DNA from: Tricholomella constricta
Lineage: Eukaryota > Basidiomycota > Agaricomycetes > Agaricales > Lyophyllaceae
Assembly (NCBI GenBank): GCA_013368375.1
Contig: JAACJP010000020.1
Span: 310,001-374,000 of the forward strand
Direction: 5' to 3'
Length of the DNA stretch: 64,000 nucleotides
A program made the translations under genes and the position numbers. The notes under the pieces are model-generated. The model made no database searches. It saw only the letters and a program-made list of their open reading frames with translations, and was not told the DNA's origin. Below, in pieces: positions 10,601 through 22,600 of this stretch (positions are counted from its first letter, which is position 1; every line of letters begins with the position of its first letter).

Positions 10601-13600
10601 GTGTTCGGGAACTTTTAACACTTCTCGCCCCCCCCATAGTTGTTAGTTGTTTTGTTGTTGTGCACAGCACCTACAGGCCTTCTAGCTCTATCATTCTGGA
10701 GCCCACCGCGAGGGTTTTAAAAGCCACCGCCGAACACGCAACCTCATTCCTCTTGTTCATAAAAACCTACGACTCGTCGACCATTCCGCCCGCAACCCGA
10801 CAAGAAGCTAAAGCCCGAACCCTCCGTGCCGAAATTCGCGCTGCTCTCGGACAAGTCGACACCGACTCAGAATCGCTCTCCCCGTTCTTCCGCTCAGTAA
10901 CCCCACACCGCGCGATCCATAACAACCTCAGCCCGCTCTTCTATAGCCCTTCGTCGACACTACCGTCGCCTACCCCGACCGATCAAACACCGCTCCCTGA
11001 ACCAACCGCGCAACCCGACCTAGCTTTCGACCCCTTTGCGTCGGAGCCTCCTACCACCGATCAAGGAGTTGAATTTAGACTCCCCTATCTATCGCCCGCG
11101 ACCCCAGAAATCTCAGATTCTTCTTCACCGTCGTATTCCCCCTCCCCGTCCCCTATCCCGAAACCAATACCATCTATCATGGCACAACCACCAATCATTA
11201 TAAAGCCGATGCCCGCACGCGGACAAAGCTCGGCGCCGACGTTCGTACCCGAACGCGCGCGTGAACTGCGCCGATATTTTTCGGACTTAAATCATCTCTT
11301 CATCGAGTGTAACGTCGTAGATGAGCAAGAAAAGAAAACGCACACTACGCGATACACCGACATCGATACCGCGGATCTGTGGGAGCAACTTGACGAATTC
11401 GCAGTCGGTACCACATACGACGACTGGCGAAAAGCGATAATGGCGCTTTACCCAGGCGCAAGCGAAGAAAGAAAGTATTCAATGGCCGACCTCGACTACC
11501 TGATCAGGGAACGACACCGACTCGGGATCCAGTCGAATAGTGACCTCGGGGAATATTACCGACAGTTCCTTTCTGTTACCCAGTTCCTTGTCAGCAAAAA
11601 CCGACTTTCGATAAACGAACGCGACCGCCAATTCCGTCGCGTGTTCCAGTCCGATCTATGGTCAAAGATCCATCGCAGGCTCGAGATCCTAAACCCGAAC
11701 CACCATCCCGACGACCCCTACGCCACGGAAACCGTTCGCGCTGCGGCGGAACATATCCTCCACGGAACAAACGCCGGCCAACGGCAGGAAGCGCCATCGA
11801 GCGCGCCCCCACAAATTACGATCGCGCCAAGCGGGTCGTTAACGGGCGCGACCAAGTCGCCTAACACGGGACAGCCCCTCAAGTTGGAAGAGCTCTACGA
11901 AAGAATCAACCTGTTGGAACAACATATCCAACGCTTAGGACAAGACAAAGGAGGCGACAGCGGCCGACCGAACCAGTCACCTAACGACAACTGCCTCTTT
12001 TGCGGTGGCGAAGGACATTATATCTCCAGCTGTCCCGTACATCAAGCATACGCGGGAGAAGGACGCTGCCGCAGGACCGACGACAACAAGATAGGCCTGC
12101 CAAGTGGTGCGCGCATACCAGTGGGGACCCCAGGTCGATACATAAAAGACAAACTGGACGAATGGCACAGGCGCAACCCCGGCCAAATGGCGACAGGACA
12201 GCTATCGGCAAACGCGAACCCGACCGAAAGCATGATGTTAGAGATACTACAATTTAACGACGTCACCGACCATGGCCTAAAAATCGAAGACCGCATGATT
12301 GTGTTAGAACGAGAACTCAACACGCTCCGCGCACGGAAGGAAGTGTTTGACGGCGTGGAGCTTATTAGTCGTGCACCTCAAAGGCGACCTGTCACGATCG
12401 AAACCGTTCAAGACCCCGACCAACCAGGGGTCGCATCGACCAACAAACCCGCACCCGCGTCGCAGCCTGCCCAAGACGCGACGGAAGGCAGAGCCAAGGC
12501 GCCCCCGCTACCATCCAACATACCGCTGATCCCTAGTGGAACAACCGACCCGTCGCTCGGTCTAGCAAGAAACGTACCCTGTACGATAGGCGACGTTACG
12601 CTCTACCTCCAGATGCACGTCATTCGCAACCCCGCATACGATATACTCCTCGGCCGTCCGTTCGACGTACTTACTTGTTCTAACGTAAAGACAAGATCCG
12701 CCGACGATACGATCATAACCATCACCGACCCAAACACTCGAGAGGTCATCGCAATACCGACCTTCGCGCGCGGGCAGCGTCGCCGCCCCAAGACCGACGT
12801 AAATTTTCATATACTCTCGAGGAAATAAGTCGAGATCACGGCGATCTTGCACTCCTCCTCGAGTACGACCCACTAAGCTATACCCCGACTGTCATTTCTT
12901 TCTGCGAACTACCGACCGAACTTAATAGCGACGCCACCTGCGACGCGCAACTAGCCTCACTCTACGTCGCGGCGTCCGAACTAACCACACCAGCAATCGC
13001 CGACCAATCCGTTAATACCAGCTCTACCCCTCTCGAGCGAGCGACCCTCTGCCCGATTTCACCAAACCACGAGCGCCACAGCGGGCGCTACACCCAAACT
13101 CCGACCAACACCGCAACCGACACCTTCGCTGTGAAAATCAAAGGCGTACAAACCAAAAAGAAGTACAAACCAGTGGCACAGAAAGTACGATCGATCGTAG
13201 CAAGTTGTCCCGACCACTTCCGAATCGAGCGCAAGATATTGGGCAACCCGCTCGCCGATATGCCGACCTTGCTCCCTAACCCGCCACCTTTCCAACCCAC
13301 CGGCCGCTACACTCTGGAGCGAAAAGAAGACCTAGACCGCGAACACCCGGATTTCCTAACGCCCGGCGAACGCGCTATTATGCACGACCTCATGTGTAAG
13401 CAGAACCTTGCTTTCGCATGGGACGACTCCGAACGCGGTAGTTTTCGGTCGGACTTCTTTCCCCCCATCGATATCCCCGTCGTCGCGCACACACCTTGGA
13501 TCGAACGCAATATCCCCATACCACCTGGCATCTACGACGAAGTTTGCGACATTATCAAAACTAAACTCGCCGCCGGCGTTTACGAACCATCCAACTCCAG

Positions 13601-16600
13601 CTACCGATCACGTTGGTTTTGCACTCTAAAGAAGAACGGCAAGTTCCGCCTCGTCCACAGCCTCGAACCGCTCAACCGTGTAACAATCCGACACTCGGGT
13701 GTCACCCCGATACCAGACCACGTCGCTGAACAATTCGCCGGTCGCATTTGTGGCGCAATGTTAGACCTGTTTGTCGGCTACGACGAACGGCTAATCGCAC
13801 CATCGTCGCGCGATCTTACCACCTTCCAAACACCTTTCGGCGCGTTGCGCCTAGTCACCTTACCTATGGGCTGGACCAACTCCGTCCCAATCTTCCACGA
13901 CGATGTCACTCACATACTGCAACCGGAAATCCCGGACTATACGCTACCTTATATCGACGACGCTGCTATAAAGGGACCTGCAACTTGGTACCCCGACCCG
14001 GTCACAGGGTTGCCGAAAACGCACCCCGACAATGCCGATGTGCGATTCGCGATCTGGGAATTCTTCAACGACGTCAATCGCATCCTCCAGCGCATGAAGT
14101 ACTGCGGCGGCACCTTCTCTGGCAAGAAGCTAGTCTTATGCGCGCCACAATTCAAAGTTCTCGGACACGTCTGCACGCCCGACGGTCGCATACCCGACGT
14201 GGACCGACTAGCCTTACTGCGTAATTGGAAGTCGTGCGCCACGCTATCGGAGTTACGCGCGTTCTTAGGAACAGTCGGAGTGCTCAGGATATTCGTCAAA
14301 AACTTTGCTCATCGCGCACACCACCTCGTGAAGCTAACCCGCAAGGATGCAGTCTTCGAGTTCGGCCCCGACCAGGTCGCAGCGCAACGCGACATCGTTG
14401 AGGCGATCGCAGAAGCGAAACCCCTCGTACCCATCGACTACGCCTCCGACGACCCCGTCATCCTAGCCGTCGACACTTCACACATAGCAGTCGGATTCTA
14501 CCTCTGTCAGGCCGACCCTGTCGATCGGAAACGACGCAGATACAATCGGTTCGGTTCCATCACGCTGAACGACCGCGAATCCCGATTCTCTCAACCGAAA
14601 CTCGAATTTTACGGCCTGTTTCGGGCGCTTGGCGCTTTACGACTGTACGTTATAGGCGTTCGCAACCTAGTCGTCGAAGTCGACGCACGCTACATTAAAG
14701 GCATGCTCTCCAACCCCGATATCCAACCGTCAGCTTCCATAAACAGGTGGATCGTATCTGTCCTCATGTTCCACTTCGAGCTCGTTCATGTTAAAGGCAC
14801 GTTCCACGGACCCGACGGCTTATCCCGTCGCCCTCGTCAGCCCGACGACCCGACCGACAACTGGGACGCAGAAGAAGCCGACTTTGAGGATTGGGTCGAC
14901 CGGATGCAAGGACTCATGCACATTATTCAACCACTGCCACAGCCACCGTCGCTATTGCATGTGCGCCAGATCTTTGCTATGGCGCAGATCTCAAGTAAGG
15001 AGGAGATGGTGGCAGTATACACCGACGCGGTACCACCAGACTCAGCGACTCACGAACTCGCAACCGACTCCCCGCGACAACCCAGAATCCGTACCGACGA
15101 TGATACAGGAATAACCGATCCAAACGCGAACTCGACCGACATGTCATACGACGACGTGCCCAGGACCGACGCCGCTAAAGCCCAAGACCACCGTATAGAT
15201 GCTGTTAGACAATGGTTGGCCGACCTCGAACGACCAGAAGGCATGTCCGACGACCAGTACGCCACATTCATTCGATACGCCACCGGGTTTTTCCTAGACG
15301 GAACACGACTCTGGAGAAGAGACAGCCAAGGCGCACATAAACTAGTCGCCCGCCCCAGCGCGCGATTAGAGATCCTGCGATCGGTCCACGACAACCTCGG
15401 ACACAAGCGCTTCTACGCGACACGCGCGACCCTACTCGAGCGCTTTTGGTGGCCTAATGTTCGGGCCGACGTCGTGTGGTTCGTACAGACATGTCACATA
15501 TGCCAAATCCAACAAACGACCAAGGTTCTGATTCCCCCGGTCGTTGCGACACCTGCGCCACTGTTCGCAAAGATGTACATCGACACTATGCACTTACCGC
15601 CATCGAACGGTTTCAAATATATTGTCCAAGGTCGTTGCTCCTTGATTCACTTTCCCGAATGGCGCGCACTCCGAAAGGAAAACAGTCGCACACTCGGCGA
15701 TTGGATGTACGAAGACATCATCTGCCGGTGGGGCGGACTACGCGAAATCGTAACCGACAATGGCCCAGCCTTCATCAAAGCCGCCGAACACCTCACAAAA
15801 AAATACCACATCCACAATATCCGAATCTCGGGCTATAACTCTAGAGCCAACGGACTCGTCGAGCGATCCCATTTCGACGTCCGACAATCCCTTTTCAAAG
15901 CCGCCGACGGTAACGAAAGCAAATGGTCGCAATCAGCTTATTCGGTTTTCTGGGCCGAACGCGTCACAATCCGCAAACGAATGGGATGTTCCCCCTACTA
16001 TGCCGCGACAGGGACTCAACCCCTCCTGCCGCTCGATATCGTCGAAGCCACGTACCTCCAACCGCCACCCGACTCTATCTTGTCCTCCACCGATCTCTTG
16101 ACACGTCGCGCGATCGCCTTACAAAAACGAGCGACCGACCTAGAGCGACTGCATTCAGACGTATACGCGGCGCGACGACAAGCGGCGATTCGCTTTGAAC
16201 TTAAACACGCCAGAACCTTACGCGACTATAACTTTAAACGCGGGGACCTCGTCCTCATGCGCAACACGAAAATCGAGAAGTCGCTCAACCGTAAAATGCG
16301 ATCTAGATACCTAGGACCGCTCGTCGTGATCTCACGCAACCGCGGAGGCGCATACATTCTCTGCGAACTGGATGGCACTGTCTTACACCGGCCCGTAGCA
16401 GCGTTCCGGCTCACCCCCTACTTCGCGCGCAACAATATCCTCCTACCCGGTAGCGCTCTGGACATAGATACCAAACGACTCAGAGAACTAGAGGCGACGA
16501 CGATTACCGACGACGAAGACCGACCCGAAGTCGTAGGCGACGACTCGGAGTCGGAAGAAGAGCAGAACTAATCGCCATCCGGTGAAACCGTATACCCTTT

Positions 16601-19600
16601 CTTTTAACCAACTCCTTTCTCACCGACACACATTGTTCTACCGACCGAATATACCAACGACATGGGCCCCCCTTTTTCCTCAGTTCCGACCTATTACCGA
16701 CCATCCATCGGGTTCTCGATTCATTATGTTCGGACTTAACAACACTCCACTCAATCGCTCTCTCCGACTCTGCCGCGACTTAACAACAACAGAAGAGAAC
16801 AGAACCGAATGCTAATATATATTATATGGCGGTCCCATTTAGGAACCGCCCAGACGCAGACCACACCAAGATAAAATATAACAAGGGCCGAGCGCGCGAC
16901 CAAGACACCAAGCGCGCTCCGACCGACCGACACCCCACGACGCTCGTTCAACCCATCACGACGTCACCTTCCTCGACACCGTCGCCGCCTTCCTCCGCCT
17001 CATCGTCATCGCCTTCACCTTCGGCACCCTCATCCTCCGTACTTACGGCGCTGCCCTCACTGGAGCCGTCGGCACCCATCCCACTCTCGAGTAACTCCTC
17101 GCGTCGCGTCTGCAACGCCGCCAGGACATCCGCCGTGCCTCCCACCTGCTGATACAGTTGTTGCAGTGTCCACTGCGTAATCTCCTGGCGGGACTCGAGG
17201 AGCTGCGCCTCTTGCACAAGCGCACGCAGGAACGAATTGCGCGCGAAGAGCGCGCGGTCCACGTCCTCGAGACTGAAATCGGCAACAACCGTCGCCGGTG
17301 CAGTATACCCCAATCCGGCCAAGTCCCCGTTGCGAAGGAGGCTGTTCGCGTGCGAAAGCGCCCCCTGGTACACAAAATCAACGCCCATGCCCCCGACGCC
17401 GGCGACGTGATGATTAGCGAGGCGATGAACGGTGGCCGCCCGCTCGCGAGGGGACCGCGCCGGGGGCGACACGCGCATCGCCGGGTGCGACTCGACCTCG
17501 GGCTCCTCTGCCTCACTGTCCTCGATCGTGGGGCGCGACGCGACCCGACGACGCAAACGCGAACCCGACGCCCTGGGAGTAGCCTCCGACCGCGCCCGAC
17601 GAACCGTCTCGCACTTCTTCGCATGGATCTTGCACAGAGCGCAAGTGCCGACCCCGGGCTTCTGAATGCAGGCGACGCCGGCGCTGGTACAGCGATCGCA
17701 CTCCGAAAAGAAGAACTGAGCCCAGGTGTAACGGACCCAGCGAAGGCATACGACTCACCGGTTCCTCACGCACCAAGTAGTTCGGAACGTCCACCTTAAA
17801 CTTGTCATAGCGGACCCGCCACCCCTCACCGGTCCCGCGCCGCCTTTTCCGCCCCACGACCACTTCCTCTTCAGGGATCTCCACAATGGACTCGTCCTCG
17901 TCGTCGGCGGCGGTCTCCCGCTTGCGCTTTCGACCTGAAGGCGCCGACTCGCTCTTGACCACGGTGGCCGGCGTGGTGCCTGCGATATTCGTCAGAGGCG
18001 AGCCACTCGCCGGATCGAAAACGACGCCCAAGGACGCACCCGCACTACGGAGTCGGGGTGTCGGTCGGGCTCTCTGTCCCCAGAATCAGCAATGTCCCGA
18101 AAAACGCGACGACACGCCCTCTTACCTCGGCGGGATCAACGGCTTTACCCTTCCCTTCCGCGGTCGAGGAGGCCGCCACACTAGACCCGGGCTCCATCGA
18201 CCTCGACGCCGTCGCTGGAGCTGGCGTCGGGACGGTACCGCCATCGCTGCGCGCCACGTCGCCCCGCGCCCCGGCCCCACCGCTGGACAACTCGCCTACA
18301 GAACCCGCTGGAACGACCGACTGCGACGCGCGGCCGCTGGTGGCCAATTGCAGGCGACGCTCGCGACGCCGACGGGTGTACTCGTCCTGCGGCGGGAATG
18401 GGGAGGTGGTCGTCAGTCTAGGAAAGAGCTGTCCGACGGACAGGCCGTACCTCAGGACACAGGTTCGCGAACCGCGCCTTCCACTCCTTGTCCTCCCCAA
18501 TAGTTGCCCACACTGCCGCCAGCGCGTCGTCCTCCCCCTGCCATACGCAACGTTCCGGGCCCGTTCCCTGTCTTCTTAACGCGACGATGCCTTCATGTAA
18601 GTCCTCCAGGATGAGAGCGCGGTCGTCGCGGGTGGCGTCATCTGGAAGCTGGCACCAAAGGACGTAGTCAGCGGCCAGGTTGCTGACCACAGTGGGGAAG
18701 TCGGTCGCAAGCGCCGTCATGGTGTGAGAAGCAGAAACAAAGAAAAAGGGAGGGAACCGAGAAAGACAGAGGGCCCTTATAAGGTCGACGCGCCGTCAAA
18801 TTCAGTTGCACCGCCACCGCCATCCCACGCCACACACGCGCCAGTCTAGAATTTTCTCAACCGGGCTCCGGACCGACTGAGGGCAGTCGGCATTTCAAGT
18901 AAGGAGGAGACATGACCTACAGACAAAGCGGCAGCCGACGATAGCAACCGACACCGCCGACAAAACCGACCGAACCGACCTGCGCCACTCAGAACACGAA
19001 ACCGACACCGCCGACAAAACCGACCGAACCGACCTGCGCCACTTAAAACACAAAGTTTGAATTATAAAGAACGACCCAATTTTAGGGCCCGAACAACAGA
19101 ATATCTATATACGGAATACGCGACCGATAACGAACGCAACCCGACCGCAAAACACGACAAACCCGAAGTCAAGGCGACGAACCCTCGCCACCATCGTCGC
19201 GTACGCCACCGTCGGCACCGCTCCCACTACCGCTGCCTCCACTGCTCAAATTACCCATCGCAGACGCACCAACTAACTCTGCGCGCCGGGCCTGAAGCAA
19301 GTCAAGGGCCGACGACGTAGACACGACCTGCTCGTAAAGCTGACGGGACGACGAACGCATGATCTCTTGGCGCGATTCAAGGACTTGAATTTCCTGGACC
19401 AAAGTACGCAAGAAAACGGTGCGCGCCGATAGCGCCCGATCTACATCTGCAAGACCGAACCGCGAAATAACCGACAACGGCGGGGTGAAGCCCAAACCGC
19501 GCAAATCTTCGTTACGAAGGAAGTCCTCAGGGCGAAACACCGGACCCTGATAAAGGAGACCCGCACCCCGGTCTACCGAACCCGCAGAACGAGCTACGAC

Positions 19601-22600
19601 AAGGCGCTGAGCGGCCCTTGCCAGGTCGGGTGAACGGACCTCGTCGAACAGCGGAGGGGGCGTACACGCGTCGCAAAAGTGGCCCTCTACTGAACACGAC
19701 ACGAACTGGTGCGGAGCTGGCCGAAACGACCCCACTTCGTTCGTCTCGCATTGCCTAGATTGAATCTCGCAAACCGCGCAAACCTCAATGTCGCTGCGCT
19801 GAACGCAGTCCAAGCCGTAGCTCACACAACGATCGCACTAGCCAATAGATGAACAGAAGAACAAGGATGCAGGAGGACCGACGACTTACCGCTTCGCTAC
19901 GAGTGTAATGCTCAGGGTACTCCTTCTTGAATTCCTCGAGACGCTCCAGCCACAAGCGGTGTCGCATCCCTTGTGCCGCCAATACCGACTCCCCGGAGAT
20001 CTCGACGACAGACGCCTCTTCGTCCCCGTCCCCAACAGAGGAAGCGCACGAACGCTCCCGAACGACAGACCCTGCCTCTTCTTCAGCAAAGGCGGCGCGC
20101 ATACGCTCCCGGGCGACCGGCTCTCGATAAGGGTAATCGGACTACCAACTAGCGCGTTAGTACGCTACAAAAACGACCAAATAACCAGCGAGCGAACGCA
20201 CACTCGGTTCTAGATCCGCGAACCGCTCGGACCATTCGGGGTCGGACGCGATCGTAGACCATATGTTAGACAATGCCTCTTCCTCGCCGCTCCACATCCA
20301 ACGCCAGGGACTAGCCACCGGCGACCTAAGCACTCCGAGGCTGTTCGACAAGTATTGTAGCACACGGGTGCGCGCGTAACGAGGGGAGTCGGCCGACAGC
20401 GATTGCCATTCGTCCCAGTCTCGTTCCAAGAAGCGGAGAGTGCGCTGAAGATCGACAGGAGGCCTCGACATAACGATGGGTAAACCAAACAAGAACCTGG
20501 GTATATATATGTCGCCAGCGCGTCAGCACCGCCACTTCCTCCTATCCCTGCCCCTCTTTTCCAAGGTGTACGCCCCCTGACCGATGCACGGGACCGACTG
20601 AGGACAGTCGGTATTTCAAGTAAGGAGGAGATGATGAGCACCGTCCCGCGTTGTACACCGAACCCGCCCATAATACGGACATCAACCGCTGCGCCACGAC
20701 GAACACGGTCCGGGATGCGACCAAAGCGCCGAACCGACCGACCGACAATGCGACCGACCGACCGACAATACGACCAAATGACCGACGCACCGACCAAGAG
20801 ACAGAGTAACTTGAAACGCCAGTTCTCCTCTCTAGGCGCACGGAGCACGGAACGCCGTATAACCTGTCAACGACCGCGCACGTTGGCATGCCAAGGTCTC
20901 AACCCGGCGACAACCAAACCCGATTTGAAATTATCATTGAAAACACCTTTGCCCAGCTATTCGCAGAGAGGATCCGGCCGTACCACGGAGTTCCGCACCC
21001 AAGAGCCACTACCGATCGCAAATCCACCACCGATCATACGTCCGACCCGACACCGCGAGCCGATCAAAAGCCCCTTTGCCGAGCCAGAGAGCGCCACACT
21101 CTCTGAAAAGCGTCGCGCGGTACTAAGCTTGGCGGCGCTTCTCCCAATAAACTAGTAAAACACCTGCCTCACCGGCTCGCGAGAGGCGAGTCGGTCGCAT
21201 AGTATAAAAACGTACCCATGTACTACCTACTTCCCTTAGTGAATTACAGCCCGTATTTTCCCTCACTCTCAGAGTTAATAGCTCAAAAACCGCCGTCTCT
21301 GTCGTCTCTGCATCGTTCTCATCGTATAAACCGTCGCCACCGTCGTAAAACCTCGTAACCGCCGTCTCTGTCGTCTCGTAACCGTCGTCCGAACCCGTGA
21401 GTTCTCCGTATTCGTCTCGCTCGTCTCGTTGTCGCACAACCGACACAAAAGTCGTGTTACCGACCCGTTCCACCTGTAAACGATCGTATTCTATCGCATC
21501 GCCGTCGGTTCGACTAATTACAAGTCGGATCGTCTTTACTTTCACCGAACCACCACTTTCAAACCCTGCACACTCGCGTGTTCGGGAACTTTTAACACTT
21601 CTCGCCCCCCCCATAGTTGTTAGTTGTTTTGTTGTTGTGCACAGCACCTACAGGCCTTCTAGCTCTATCACCGCGGACTACGCCGCGGAGGTGATCGGAC
21701 TTGACTCACTGTCATCACATTGAATGCTTCCTTCAGGAACTCATTATAATTGGCCCGGTTAGCCATCATACCTGACCCTTCCGACAGCCAAACATCCATG
21801 GCATTGTTCTTTTGGCGAACATGATCCGCTTTGAAATTGCCATCTGCGACAAAAGACCTCATGTATACTTTTCTGCATATAATGTTAATAACAATGATCA
21901 ATCGTCACCAAATGCACTCACTTATTTGGGTCCGCGGACCACCCCGCGGGGAGATTGACACCTGGCTGTGGACATGTGGGACAAAAAATGGCGAGCTCCC
22001 CTGCAGTGGTCTGCATTGGATCTCTGTTATTGCTGCCAAATCCACCCCATTTGAGCTTCTTCAGCCATCTCCATGAACGCGAGAGCCGGCGGAGTTCGCG
22101 ATAAAAGTTGTCGATGTCCGCGGAGCTCGTTGCTGCAGCGGTAGTCCGGCTGAGTTTGTGCCAATACTGAAATGCAGATGCCTTGCATTCCAGGTTCGCA
22201 AGATGATAATCATCGAGGACTGCAGTGGTGAAGAGCGTATTGTATCGTGTGAAGCTAGCAGGCACCAATCGTTTGTGCATCAGGTCTGTATTGACCTGGC
22301 TGACTCCGCGGCATGAACAGAAGACAAGTGGAATGTAGTGAATTCCATTGACATGTACAATGCGCACATAACGATTGTTGAATGCGTCGTGCCGTGGCAT
22401 TCTCGCCGGAAGGTCATCATCAACACCAGTGTCATCGTCATCTTCCTCGTCCACTTCGACTTCAACTGTGTCCAGATTAGACCCTGCCTCAGCAATCGGA
22501 TGAAATTCTGGCTGTTGACCATAAGCACGGCTCAAGCGCGCCATATAATCATTGTCCGCTGCATCATAGGAAGTCTGATCAGTCATGTCCGCGGGGTCCG

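Larger units (their letters stand above)
9655..21670 (+). mobile_element. Gypsy-3: complete 12-kb LTR retrotransposon with antisense genes
   Basis: The order is LTR (9655-10693), gag, pol, two antisense genes, purine tract, LTR (20632-21670). LTRs are both 1039 bp with about two differences noticed by eye, so the insertion is recent. It is larger than a typical Gypsy because about 4 kb between pol and the 3' LTR hold two intron-bearing genes on the minus strand. Base use is distinctive: it is rich in CGAC/CCGAC and nearly free of the CCGCGG motif that saturates the host KDZ-A. It lies in an intron of the KDZ-A transposase, so it did not break the protein. Confidence 0.92.

Noticed and set aside
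16582..16951. Short ORFs on both strands between pol and antisense gene 1
   Set aside because: Short, low-complexity and without a shared pattern; nothing supports them.
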